From: Acidobacteria bacterium UBA2994
Lineage (GTDB): Bacteria > Acidobacteriota > Vicinamibacteria > Vicinamibacterales > UBA8438
Reading direction: 5' to 3'
DNA length: 64,000 nucleotides
Assembly (NCBI GenBank): GCA_002346545.1
Contig: DEAA01000021.1
Coordinates: 90,539-154,538, forward strand
The position numbers were made by a program, and so were the translations under genes. Positions 7,609 to 16,307 of this stretch are shown here, piece by piece; the first letter of the stretch is position 1, and each line of letters opens with the position of its first letter. Below the pieces are notes generated by a model. It was not told where the DNA came from, did not search any database, and saw only the letters and a program-made list of their open reading frames with translations.

Positions 7609-10076
7609 GTCGAGCGGCGGAGTCAGGTTCCTCCGAGGTGACCATTCGAGCGCTCCCGGCGTCTGACAGAGAAGCCGCCGGCATTGGCGCCGGTCCGCGG
7701 CGTTCGAGACGCGCTGGCGCCCAGTCCAAGGGAATTACGGTTTCGTTCGTGGTGAGTAATCTCAGTCCTCTCAGTCCGAGTCGTCCCGGTCGAGGCTCGT
7801 CCCGGTGGCTGGCGCCGCTGCTGACGCTGGCCATGGTCACCCTGGCACCGTCGTTCGGCGCTGCCCAGGGGCTCGGCACCCTCGTGGGTATCGTCACGAC
7901 GCTCAGTGGCGTCCCGGTCGAGGGCGTGACGGTCACCGTTTTCAGTGACGAGCAGACGGCCTCGGGTACGACCGACGAGGACGGTGAATACGAGGTCAGC
8001 GAGCTGCTGCCGGGGCTGGTCTCGATCGCGATCAGCGACACCGATCTGGTGCTGGTGCCAGAGCTCGAGGTGGGCGTCGTGGCCAACATCACGATCCGCA
8101 GCGACCTAGTCCTCCGCTCACTCGACGAGGTGGCGATGCGGCGGTGGGACGCCTCTCGCTTTTTCGAAGCCAGTCCAGGCCTGGCCGCTTCTCTCTTCGC
8201 CGGCGACACGCTTGAGGCAGGCGTGCTGCCGCTCTCGAACTATCTGGAACGGGTGCCTGGTGTCGCGGTGGCGCGGGAAGGTGGGATCGGACAGCCCACT
8301 GCGCTCGTGGTCCGCGGCGTCGAAGTCACAGACCGGTTTCTCGTGACGGACGGCACGCCACTCGAGGGTACCGTGCAACGTCTGCACGGGTGGGATGGGC
8401 AGGTGACCCAGCAGCTAGAGGTTGTGCGGGGGCTGCCGTCGAGCCGACGTGACGGCGAGCTGACCGGTGTCGTCCACCGGTTGATTAGGCCGACCGGTGA
8501 TCCCGCCTCGCCGCTGTTCTCGGCCTCGGTGGAAGGTGGCGACTACGGCTGGCGACAGTATAGTGCCGGCACCAGCGGCTCCAGCCGTGTCTACGACTGG
8601 CACCTTAGTGCTCAGCATGCCGAGGCGGATAACGAGCAGCCCAACACGGACTACCGTCGCACTGCGATGGCCGGATCGCTCGATTTCATCCGGAGCGCGA
8701 TCAGGGGCCACCTTATGTTCCAGGGCGAGACCAGCGAAGTGGGGCGTTCGGGCCCCACGCTGCTCGTTCGGCCCGATCTCGATGCCCGCCAAGAACGGAC
8801 GCGGTTCTCCGGGGCGGGCACGTTCCGTCTGGGCCGTGGACAGCGGAGCCTACACGAGCTCCGCCTGGTGGGCACCCAAAGCGACATCCGCTCACTAAAC
8901 CCGCTCGATTCGGGCACGATCTTGCTGCAGTCGTCCGAGGAGGTGGCCCGTTTGGTTGCGGTGTCCGATCTGGCCCTGGCGGGTGGGCGCCGGAACGATC
9001 TTCGCACGGGACGGGTGAGCTACGAGTACGCGTTCGAGATCGACGAGTTCCACTACATGACCTTTGGCGGCACCGCCGAGGGTGAAGCTGGTCGGTTTAC
9101 GCGCACCGACCGGTACGATCAGACTAGGGCCAATCTGAGTCTCTATGCGGAGGACCGGGTCCAGCTGTTTCCGGATCTGCTGTTGACGGCGGGTGGGCGC
9201 TTCGTCAAGAACGGACCTTACGGCTTCGCGGCGATGCCCCGTGGGTCGCTGACCTATGAGCTGGGTTGGGGATTCCTCGCCCGGGCCGCCGGTGGCTTCG
9301 GGGTGGGCACACCCACGCTAGCCCAGTTGTTCGGCGAGACGTTCCTCTGGGAGGGGAACCCGGAGATCGACCAGGCGAAAAGCCGCGCCGCCGATGCCGG
9401 AATCTTCGGTTCGCTGTGGGGAAACCGGGTGCAGGTAGAGGCCAGCGCGTATTGGCACGAGTACGAGGACCTCATCGTACTGGGGGAGTTCGACGTGCCC
9501 CGGCTCGATACCTTGCCGGACTATCGAGCCCTGACCCTGGCCGAGCGGCTTCAGCTTCAGAGTGACGTCTGGACCGGTGTGAGGCAACCGCTGGTGGTGG
9601 CGGCGGTCGATCCAAGGGTAACGTTCGTTAACTTGCCCAGGAGCCGTGCCATCGGGGCCGAGGCCTCGTTCACGGCGATGCCGGTAACGCAGGTGACATT
9701 GCAGGGGGCCTACACCTTCAGCGACACCGAAGTGCGTCGCGGCACCCGTTTACTCCGACCGGGAGACCGGCTACCTGGCATGCCTGAGCACCAGGGATCA
9801 TTCACGGCCGATGTGCAGGTGGCCCGAGTGTCGGTTGGCGGCACTTTCCGCTACGTCGGGAAGCGGACAGCTCCGTTCGACTACGTCAGCCAGGTACTGG
9901 GCCTGGGGACGCTGTCGTCCTACACCCGGTACGACATGTGGGCGCGCATCGGGCTGACGGATGGATTGTGGTTCTCGATGGTGGGAGAGAACCTCACCGA
10001 CGAGCAGTACCAGGAGGTGCCAGGGTACCCGGCCCTGGGGCGGATGCTTCGGGCAGGCGTGCAGGTGTCCTTCTGA
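7605..10076 (+). CDS. TonB-dependent receptor with carboxypeptidase-like N-terminal domain
   Basis: Outer-membrane active-transport barrel of up to 823 residues. The open frame begins at a GTG that overlaps the peptidase stop. The likely signal peptide (WLAPLLTLAMVTLAPSFGAAQ) is only at residues 67-88, so translation may really begin at GTG 7749 or 7752. A carboxypeptidase-regulatory-like domain (LVGIVTTLSGVPVEGVTVTV, then GTTDEDGEYEVSEL) precedes a plug domain (LSNYLERVPGVAVAR) and a 22-strand-type barrel ending in VQVSF, with the terminal Phe expected of outer-membrane proteins. The cargo is unknown; coupling to an M28 peptidase suggests peptides or a peptide product. Two small lipoprotein genes follow in the same direction. 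Confidence 0.92.
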   Translation: MSRAAESGSSEVTIRALPASDREAAGIGAGPRRSRRAGAQSKGITVSFVVSNLSPLSPSRPGRGSSRWLAPLLTLAMVTLAPSFGAAQGLGTLVGIVTTLSGVPVEGVTVTVFSDEQTASGTTDEDGEYEVSELLPGLVSIAISDTDLVLVPELEVGVVANITIRSDLVLRSLDEVAMRRWDASRFFEASPGLAASLFAGDTLEAGVLPLSNYLERVPGVAVAREGGIGQPTALVVRGVEVTDRFLVTDGTPLEGTVQRLHGWDGQVTQQLEVVRGLPSSRRDGELTGVVHRLIRPTGDPASPLFSASVEGGDYGWRQYSAGTSGSSRVYDWHLSAQHAEADNEQPNTDYRRTAMAGSLDFIRSAIRGHLMFQGETSEVGRSGPTLLVRPDLDARQERTRFSGAGTFRLGRGQRSLHELRLVGTQSDIRSLNPLDSGTILLQSSEEVARLVAVSDLALAGGRRNDLRTGRVSYEYAFEIDEFHYMTFGGTAEGEAGRFTRTDRYDQTRANLSLYAEDRVQLFPDLLLTAGGRFVKNGPYGFAAMPRGSLTYELGWGFLARAAGGFGVGTPTLAQLFGETFLWEGNPEIDQAKSRAADAGIFGSLWGNRVQVEASAYWHEYEDLIVLGEFDVPRLDTLPDYRALTLAERLQLQSDVWTGVRQPLVVAAVDPRVTFVNLPRSRAIGAEASFTAMPVTQVTLQGAYTFSDTEVRRGTRLLRPGDRLPGMPEHQGSFTADVQVARVSVGGTFRYVGKRTAPFDYVSQVLGLGTLSSYTRYDMWARIGLTDGLWFSMVGENLTDEQYQEVPGYPALGRMLRAGVQVSF

Positions 10077-10104
10077 GTACGCTCTGCGTGGAGTGAAAGG
10101 ACTA

Positions 10105-10620
10105 ATGATGTTCCGGAGAATCGCTCTTCCAGCCCTGCTGGCCATGGCCGTGAGCGCGGCTGGATGCGACGAAGGATTGCCGCTCGAATCGACCCCGCTG
10201 CTGGCGGTGCAGATGTCGGTCGCCCCGGATCCTGGGATGGCAGTACCGTCGTCCGGTGTCACGTTCGAGCAAGACGGTCAAACCATAGAGTTTCCCTGGA
10301 TGACCACCCTGTCGCTGATTATCCGGACCGACGCGTCGCAGTCGGGCGCTACCATCAGAAACATCGGCGCCAGTGTGCAGGAGGCAATCGAAGGGATCGC
10401 TGTCACCCCGGTGTTCGGTGATCCGGCACCGCGGTTCCGGTACACCCCGCGCGCCACTACCAACCGGGTGGAGCCTGGTGGCGAGGCGATTATCGAGTTC
10501 GATGTCTGGTACTGGCTGCCGGGTGGCGGAGCCGAAGCGCTCGTCGCGCTCAACGCCACGTTGTCGGCCGATGAGGGCTCCGGTGTCACCGATGCGGTGC
10601 AGGTGAGCGTACTACCCTAG
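10105..10620 (+). CDS. Small lipoprotein of unknown function, paralogue A
   Basis: This encodes 171 residues from ATG 10105, with AAAGGA 4 nt upstream, 28 bp after the TonB-dependent receptor. The N-terminus MMFRRIALPALLAMAVSAAGC is a lipoprotein signal with Cys21. The mature part is polar and beta-rich, with blocks QTIEFPWMTT and IIEFDVWYWLPGGG. I do not recognise a family. It aligns along its whole length with the next gene (same length, shared T-EF-W-T and EFDVWY-LP blocks), so the two are tandem paralogues. Position suggests it is a surface or periplasmic accessory of the receptor-peptidase unit; that is inference. Confidence 0.85.
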   Translation: MMFRRIALPALLAMAVSAAGCDEGLPLESTPLLAVQMSVAPDPGMAVPSSGVTFEQDGQTIEFPWMTTLSLIIRTDASQSGATIRNIGASVQEAIEGIAVTPVFGDPAPRFRYTPRATTNRVEPGGEAIIEFDVWYWLPGGGAEALVALNATLSADEGSGVTDAVQVSVLP

Positions 10621-10649
10621 CCGTTTCAGATTTTTGGGAGAGACGAGAG

Positions 10650-11165
10650 ATGGTCAGGAAAGTGTGGACGGTGGTGGCTCTGGCCTCCACGCTCGCGCTG
10701 TCGGGTTGCGGCAGCAACAATCTCTTCGACCCGACGAGGATGCTGAGTGTGTTCGTCGAGCTGTCGGTCGAGCCAGACGTCGTCAATGCCACCTCCGCGA
10801 CCGGCGAGACATTCACGATCGGCGATGAGACGGTCGAGTTCGCCTGGAAGACGTCATTCCGAGTGATCTCTAGTCTGTCCGACGAACAGCCACAGGCCAC
10901 GATCTCCGCCTTGGCCCTACTGGTGCAGCAGGCCACGGGCGGCATCATCATTTCGCCGGTGCCCGGGCAGGCAGAGAGCTTCCGGTTCGACACGAGAACC
11001 GACGGCAATATCATCACGCCAGGCAGTTCTAAGGTTACCGAGTTCGACGTTTGGTATACCTTGCCGAACCAGGGGCGCGAGGCGGTGATCACCGTCACGG
11101 TCAGCTACATCAACGATTCAGGGCTCACCCGTACCGAGAACATCACGGTCAGGGTCGCTCCATAG
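10650..11165 (+). CDS. Small lipoprotein of unknown function, paralogue B
   Basis: This encodes 171 residues from ATG 10650, with GGGAGAGA upstream. The lipoprotein signal MVRKVWTVVALASTLALSGC has Cys20 after a canonical LSGC lipobox. The blocks ETVEFAWKTS, GGIIISPVPG and TEFDVWYTLP match the same positions of the upstream paralogue, and both end in a V-V-P strand. I recognise no family. It is probably the last gene of the peptidase-receptor-lipoprotein unit. The 210 bp that follow hold no gene, only a weak GC hairpin near 11290-11315. Confidence 0.85.
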   Translation: MVRKVWTVVALASTLALSGCGSNNLFDPTRMLSVFVELSVEPDVVNATSATGETFTIGDETVEFAWKTSFRVISSLSDEQPQATISALALLVQQATGGIIISPVPGQAESFRFDTRTDGNIITPGSSKVTEFDVWYTLPNQGREAVITVTVSYINDSGLTRTENITVRVAP

Positions 11166-11376
11166 GTTTCCTGGCGATCCGTCCGTCTGGCGGCGTTGCT
11201 TCGTCGGTTACAGAAGGTCCTGCGTTGCGGGAACGCGAAGCAATCCTGGGGCTAGGTGCAGGACCCGCCAGCTATTCCTTGGTTGCCCGCTCCTCCCCCT
11301 TGCCGGAGGGGCTAACACCCGCGCCTTTCTGGTGCCCGTGGCCGAACGCCTTGCCAGGCAGCTCGGTGTGGGGAAC

Positions 11377-12453
11377 TTAGTTCTGCGGATAAGTTTTGGA
11401 ATGGCCGTTCCGGCTGTTCGTGATGGTGAAGGAGCCATCGCGCCTAGCGCTGATCTTGATCCAGGCGCTCGGTCCGGTGTGTACGGCATCCTCATCGTCG
11501 GCTGACGCGAAGTCCTGCAAGTTCGCAATGAATTGCTCCGGAGCATTCAGCGATCCGGCCGGGATCGAGTAGTGGTTTTGCCAGAGATCCTCGATCGTGG
11601 GGGCTCGACCCAGGCTCGCAAAGGTATGAAGAGCGCCTCCCTTGCGGGGGCCGTTGTTCATCACTGCAGCCCGGGGCGCAAGGGCGCGTACCAGTGCCTC
11701 AGCGCCGGACGTGTCCGACCCGTGGTGCGACACTAGATATAGATCGACCCTGCCGATCTTGTTGTTCGGGCACATCAGCGGGTACTCCTTGTTCCAGGTA
11801 AGGTCGCCCATGATGACAGTGCGGAACGCGCCGAATCCAAGATGGGCGCTGAGGGAACGCTGGTCCTCGGCATCGCCATAGCGGCTGGTTATCTCTGAGC
11901 CATGGAAGTCGAAGTCGTCGCAGAAGTAGTTCGGCGCGCCGGCGCCAGGTAGCGGCGTGTCCAGTACCTCGCCATGCGAAGAAAGCATCGTTACCTGGAT
12001 GTCACCCAGTGGGATGGTGTCGCCTGGCGCGACCACTCGATGGTCAGCTGATTCGCGCAGATCTACATAGCGATCGAACGCCGCGAGCTGGCGCTCGCCC
12101 TCGTCGACGGTCTCCCCATGATCGAGAAAGGTACGAACGGGCAGACGCGCAATGAGCTGGTGGGCGCCACCCATGTGGTCGGTGTGGAAGTGGGTGACCA
12201 CGAGATAGTCGATTTCGTCAATTCCAGCGTCCGCGGCAACGGCCGCAATACGATCCGCATCACGGCCGTCGAACCCGGGCCAGCCGGCGTCCACTAGCAT
12301 CGACTCACCGGAGGGTGCAACGAACAAGGTCGCCTCGCCACCTTCGACGTCGATGACGTAGATGTCGAGCGTCTCCTCGTCGGCTGGTTCTTGCGCCGCG
12401 AGTGTCCCGGACACCGGGAGCAGCCCAAGCATCACCGCAGTTAGCCACCGCAT
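11377..12453 (-). CDS. Secreted metallo-beta-lactamase-fold hydrolase (ComEC-C-like)
   Basis: This encodes 358 residues. The signal peptide MRWLTAVMLGLLPVSGTLAA-Q indicates export. The metal site THFHTDHMGG, the strand IDVEGGEATLFVAPSGESMLVDAG, and the later residues GDLTW and SHHGS match the metallo-beta-lactamase superfamily, closest in layout to the C-terminal hydrolase domain of ComEC. There are no membrane segments beyond the signal, so it is not a DNA channel. The substrate is unknown. It lies 87 bp downstream of the PQQ-type propeller pair on the same strand and may be transcribed with it. G6 lies just before the start and could serve as ribosome binding site. Confidence 0.88.
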   Translation of the reverse strand: MRWLTAVMLGLLPVSGTLAAQEPADEETLDIYVIDVEGGEATLFVAPSGESMLVDAGWPGFDGRDADRIAAVAADAGIDEIDYLVVTHFHTDHMGGAHQLIARLPVRTFLDHGETVDEGERQLAAFDRYVDLRESADHRVVAPGDTIPLGDIQVTMLSSHGEVLDTPLPGAGAPNYFCDDFDFHGSEITSRYGDAEDQRSLSAHLGFGAFRTVIMGDLTWNKEYPLMCPNNKIGRVDLYLVSHHGSDTSGAEALVRALAPRAAVMNNGPRKGGALHTFASLGRAPTIEDLWQNHYSIPAGSLNAPEQFIANLQDFASADDEDAVHTGPSAWIKISARRDGSFTITNSRNGHSKTYPQN

Positions 12454-12540
12454 ACAGCCCCCCAGTGCGCGAGAAAAAAGGCGGCGATCGCCGAAGCAAC
12501 CACCGCCCCCAAAGGCCCAGCCCAGCGCCTGAATCGCGCG

Positions 12541-14007
12541 CTAGTCGTCCAGCGGCTCGCCCTGGGCGCCGTCCTGAATGGCCCAGAGACGGTTCCGGGT
12601 CAGGATGTACATCACGCCGTCTCGTACCACCGGAGTGCTGTAGACAGACGCGCCCATGTTGAGCTCGGCCAGTTCTTCCATTTCGCGGCCGGCCCGGAGC
12701 ACCACGATGTCTCCGTCCTCGTCGCCGAGGAAGACCTTGCCATCCACCACGAAGGGCGAGCCCCAGACGGCGGCAAAGGCGTCGTAGGTCCAGAACTCCT
12801 CCCCGGTGTCCGGATCCAGCGCGTGTAGGAAACCGGAGAGGCTGGAGATGTAGAGGACGCCGTCGGCGATCGCGGCGGTCGACATCGTGCGGTAGAAGTC
12901 CTCACCGTCCCGGCTCCACACCTTATGCGTGTCGGTGACGTCCCCGGTCCCGGTCGCGTCGATAGCGTAGAAATGTCCGGGCGCTTCCCCGTGTTCCGGG
13001 TCCTGTCCCATGCCGATGTACACCCGGTCGTTGTAGATGACCGGTGTGGAGAGGATGTTGTTGCGGGTGCCGCGGCCGCCCAGAATCCACTCCGAGTCCT
13101 TGGGGTTGCCGTCGAACTGCCAGATCTCCTCACCGGTAGCGGCATCCAGTGAATAGACGATGCCGTCGCCTCCCGCCACGATGACCTGCTCGCGTCCGGC
13201 GATTTCGGCGTAGGCTGGATTGGTCCAGCTGCCGTGCAGCACGCCTTCGCCCACGTCCACGTTCTCCCAGATCAGTTCACCCGTGTTCTTGTCGAGCGCG
13301 ATGATGTGGGGTGAGAACGGCGACGGAATGTTGACGTGTCCTTCGTCAACGCCGTTACTCGTGACTGTGTAGAGCACGTCCCCGACGATGAGCGGAGAGC
13401 CGGTCGCTAGGTTGTGGGGGAAGACATCGAGCTCGCCGATCATGTCGTAGGACCAGAGGATGTCTCCGTCGGTCGGGCCGGTGCCCGTCTCGTCCATGAA
13501 CGGTCCGTCGTTCCCGTTTGCCAGCCCTTCCACGTCGAGGCAGACCACGTGGGCCTGATTCGACACGTACCAGACCCGATCGCCCTCGATGAAGGCGGTC
13601 GAGCAAACGCCCTGCAGCGGCCAGTCGTTCACTCGGCCGGCCGACAGCTTGTCGTGCACCATCTGCCAGATGAAGTCGCCCGACGCAGCATCGAAGGCCA
13701 TGAGCACACCCATGTCACCTTCGTAGGCCGGGTCTCTCACTCCTTCGTTGTTGGTCCCGACATAGACCTTTCCGTTAGCGACTGTCGGGCCGCCGTAGGC
13801 CTGTGATCCTACCGGCTGGCTCCAGAGAATGTTCGCTCCGGTGCGCGGATCCCAGGTCTCGGGCACCCCGGTCTCGTCCGAGACCATGTTTCGGGACGGG
13901 GTGTTCCCGAACATCCCGACCTCGTCCTGGGCCGCGATGGGTGCGGCTGCTGCCACTACCGCGAGGATGCCGGCCGCCACTGTTTGTACTGCACGCAATC
14001 GAGTCAT
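12541..14007 (-). CDS. Secreted PQQ-type beta-propeller protein (1)
   Basis: This encodes 488 residues. Signal peptide residues 1-26 (cleavage near IAA-Q). The mature protein is built of seven or eight beta-propeller blades with the repeating AxDxxTGExxW pattern (ALDKNTGELIWE, SLDAATGEEIWQ, ALDPDTGEEFWT). This pattern is shared by PQQ dehydrogenases and BamB-like proteins. I see no clear PQQ-binding Cys-Cys pair or dehydrogenase Asp site, so an enzymatic role is not claimed. The ATG overlaps the stop of the upstream propeller gene by 4 bp (ATGA), implying coupled translation and perhaps a shared complex. Confidence 0.88.
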   Translation of the reverse strand: MTRLRAVQTVAAGILAVVAAAAPIAAQDEVGMFGNTPSRNMVSDETGVPETWDPRTGANILWSQPVGSQAYGGPTVANGKVYVGTNNEGVRDPAYEGDMGVLMAFDAASGDFIWQMVHDKLSAGRVNDWPLQGVCSTAFIEGDRVWYVSNQAHVVCLDVEGLANGNDGPFMDETGTGPTDGDILWSYDMIGELDVFPHNLATGSPLIVGDVLYTVTSNGVDEGHVNIPSPFSPHIIALDKNTGELIWENVDVGEGVLHGSWTNPAYAEIAGREQVIVAGGDGIVYSLDAATGEEIWQFDGNPKDSEWILGGRGTRNNILSTPVIYNDRVYIGMGQDPEHGEAPGHFYAIDATGTGDVTDTHKVWSRDGEDFYRTMSTAAIADGVLYISSLSGFLHALDPDTGEEFWTYDAFAAVWGSPFVVDGKVFLGDEDGDIVVLRAGREMEELAELNMGASVYSTPVVRDGVMYILTRNRLWAIQDGAQGEPLDD

Positions 14008-16217
14008 TGGTTCTCCACCACGCTGACGTTGTCGAAGTAGATGTCGATCGGCGAGTAGCCGATGATACCGGGGCTTCCGGTGTGGTTGGGTACTGGGTCT
14101 TCGGCGGTCAGCGTCCAGTCCGAGGGCTCTGAGGCGTCCCGTGGCCAGACCTTGGCCTGCACGATGGCTTGGTCGCCTTCGATGTCCACCCGGAGCTTAA
14201 GGGTGTACCAAGTGTTCGGTTCCCAAGGGAAGTCGACCTCTTCCTGGATTCTGAGCTCCGCCGCCCACGACTGGATCATGAGTTTCTGGCGATTACCCTG
14301 CAGGTCCATCGTGTAGCCGCTATTGATCAGGCCGATGTCCGGTCGCCGGCGACCCCGCTGAGTGGCGAACACGTCGGCCTGCACGGTGTAGCCCGACATG
14401 CTGGCGGGGCCCATGTAGGTGGCGTGCCGGTGAATGCCGGTGCGGGACGCGCCCTTGCGGAACACCAGGTTGCCATCGACCTCTTCGACCGCGAGGCTCC
14501 CTCCGCCGCCGATCCACTGGGGCGGCCGGCCATTCTCGAAGTTCTCGGACCAGGGGAGTGGCGCGTAGACCCGCACCTGACCGACGGCGCTCAGTCCGCC
14601 CACGGTAGCGGTGACGGTGCCCGCCTGGTTGCTTGCCCGAGCGTCAGTCGACAGTACCCCGTTGGCCGAGATCGAGCTGCCAGCCAGGTCTTCGAGCGAC
14701 CAGCTGGCCTCCTGCAGTCCGATGAAGCGCCCGCCCGCGTCGTAGGCCCGTACCTCGAACTCGATGCTGTCGCCTCCCGAGGCGATCACTTCGGCCGGTA
14801 CGACCTGAAGTATGGAAGGCGTGCTCGTGGCGGCAATCTCATCGTCCAGGTCTGGGGCCGCGCCCGCCCTTGCCGTGAACGGGGTGTCCGGAGCCCCGAT
14901 CGCGTAGATGCCGGCCTCCGACGTCACGTAGAGTCGTCCGTAGCCGACTGCGAACGAGCCGTAGACCTCGGCGTAGCGTTCTTCGTCTCGCATCTGCAAC
15001 TCGTCGTGATCGAGCTCGGTGGCTCCGCTGGGGCCAGGCTGCAAGATGCGCACGTTCCCGTTGGTTTCGGTGACGAAGAGCTTGCCGTCGGCCCACACCG
15101 GCGACGCCTTACCGACGTTGCCGACGCTGGTTTCCCACTGCACGGCGCCGGTGGCCGCGTCGAGTGAGAACAGGTTGGCCGAGTTGTCGATTACGTAGAG
15201 CGAGCCGTCATGCAGCAACGGCGACGAGAACCCGACTGCCATCTCCTCAACCCGCCACTTCTCGTGTGTCGCGGTCACGTCCCCGGCGCCGGTAGCGTCA
15301 ATCGCCACCACCCGTCCCATGATGCCGGAGTCGATGTTCTCCTCGCTGTGCGCGACGTAAACCGTGTCGTCGACTAGGACGGGCGAGACGTTGATCCCGC
15401 GCTTACTGAGGTGGAATTCCCAGACCTTCTCGCCTGTCCGCGCCTTCAGCGCGTAGATCCGGCCGTCGGCGTTCCCGTCGATCCAGAGCCGCTGACCGTT
15501 CACGACGCCGACGATGCCGACTGACTGCGTGTTCATGTCGGCCACGTTGCCGCCAGGCGTCGAGTGCCACCGGATCTCGCCGGTGAGCTTGTCGAACCCG
15601 AAGTAACGGTGACGGGGTGGGCCGCCCAGGTTGCCCCAGGCGCCGCCGATGATGCTGAGCAGCAGCTGGTCTTCATCGATCAACGGCGTAGTAGTTCGGC
15701 CGCCGTAGCCGGAGGCCCGCCCAATTTCCTCGGCCAGCCGCCAGCTCCACACGGTGCTGCCATCGCGATCGAATACGTTCAGGTAGCCGTCGATATTCAT
15801 CGCGTAGAGGTAGCCGGTGTCGGGGTCGCCCGTGACACTGCCCCAGCCAACCCGGTTGAACGGCACCGTGGTGTTCAGGATGTTGAACTGGTGCTGCCAC
15901 AGCTTCTCGCCGGTCTCGGCGTTCCAGCAGGCCACAACCTCCTGCTCGTCCACGCCGTCGCCGGTCCGGCCGTTGGCGCACACCCGGCCGTCGAACACCG
16001 CCGGGGTCGAGCGTCCGACCCACTCGTCCTCCCAGACGAGGTTTTCCCCGTCCTGGGACCAGCTTGACGGAAGTCCGGTCTGGTCCGACACGCCGGTCTG
16101 GCTCCGTCCCCGCCAACTCGGCCAGTCTTGGGCGACGGCCGGGAGCGAAAGCCCGAGTAGCGCCATCAGCAGCGCCGCGGCAACCCGCGTCGTGACGCCG
16201 TATGCAGCCCTGGTCAT
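14004..16217 (-). CDS. Secreted PQQ-type propeller with Ig-like and LamG-like C-terminus (2)
   Basis: About 737 residues from ATG 16217, which has GAGGA about 9 nt upstream; ATG 16226 is an alternative. The signal peptide ends near AVA-Q. Residues 30-440 are PQQ-type propeller blades (LYAMNIDG, YALKARTGEKVWEF, SLDAATGAVQWE). About 460-560 looks like a bacterial Ig-like domain (PAEVIASGGDSIEFEVRAYD, VSTD-type strand, TVTATVGG). About 565-737 is a concanavalin/LamG-like sandwich (LPWSENFENG, NTWYTLKLRVD, IYFDNVSVVEN). The architecture suggests a carbohydrate- or surface-binding secreted protein; no catalytic site is evident. It is the first gene of the propeller pair. Confidence 0.87.
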   Translation of the reverse strand: MTRAAYGVTTRVAAALLMALLGLSLPAVAQDWPSWRGRSQTGVSDQTGLPSSWSQDGENLVWEDEWVGRSTPAVFDGRVCANGRTGDGVDEQEVVACWNAETGEKLWQHQFNILNTTVPFNRVGWGSVTGDPDTGYLYAMNIDGYLNVFDRDGSTVWSWRLAEEIGRASGYGGRTTTPLIDEDQLLLSIIGGAWGNLGGPPRHRYFGFDKLTGEIRWHSTPGGNVADMNTQSVGIVGVVNGQRLWIDGNADGRIYALKARTGEKVWEFHLSKRGINVSPVLVDDTVYVAHSEENIDSGIMGRVVAIDATGAGDVTATHEKWRVEEMAVGFSSPLLHDGSLYVIDNSANLFSLDAATGAVQWETSVGNVGKASPVWADGKLFVTETNGNVRILQPGPSGATELDHDELQMRDEERYAEVYGSFAVGYGRLYVTSEAGIYAIGAPDTPFTARAGAAPDLDDEIAATSTPSILQVVPAEVIASGGDSIEFEVRAYDAGGRFIGLQEASWSLEDLAGSSISANGVLSTDARASNQAGTVTATVGGLSAVGQVRVYAPLPWSENFENGRPPQWIGGGGSLAVEEVDGNLVFRKGASRTGIHRHATYMGPASMSGYTVQADVFATQRGRRRPDIGLINSGYTMDLQGNRQKLMIQSWAAELRIQEEVDFPWEPNTWYTLKLRVDIEGDQAIVQAKVWPRDASEPSDWTLTAEDPVPNHTGSPGIIGYSPIDIYFDNVSVVENQ

Positions 16218-16307
16218 CCGATGCATCCTCGCTGAAATGGAAACCGGCGTGGGTGACAGGTCGCCACGAACACCCCGGGAAGCAACCGTAGCCGACCGCT
16301 AATTGTA

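Noticed and set aside
14169..15167. 332-residue plus-strand open frame
   Set aside because: Antisense to the propeller-LamG gene, whose blades are clear; no domain or ribosome site seen.
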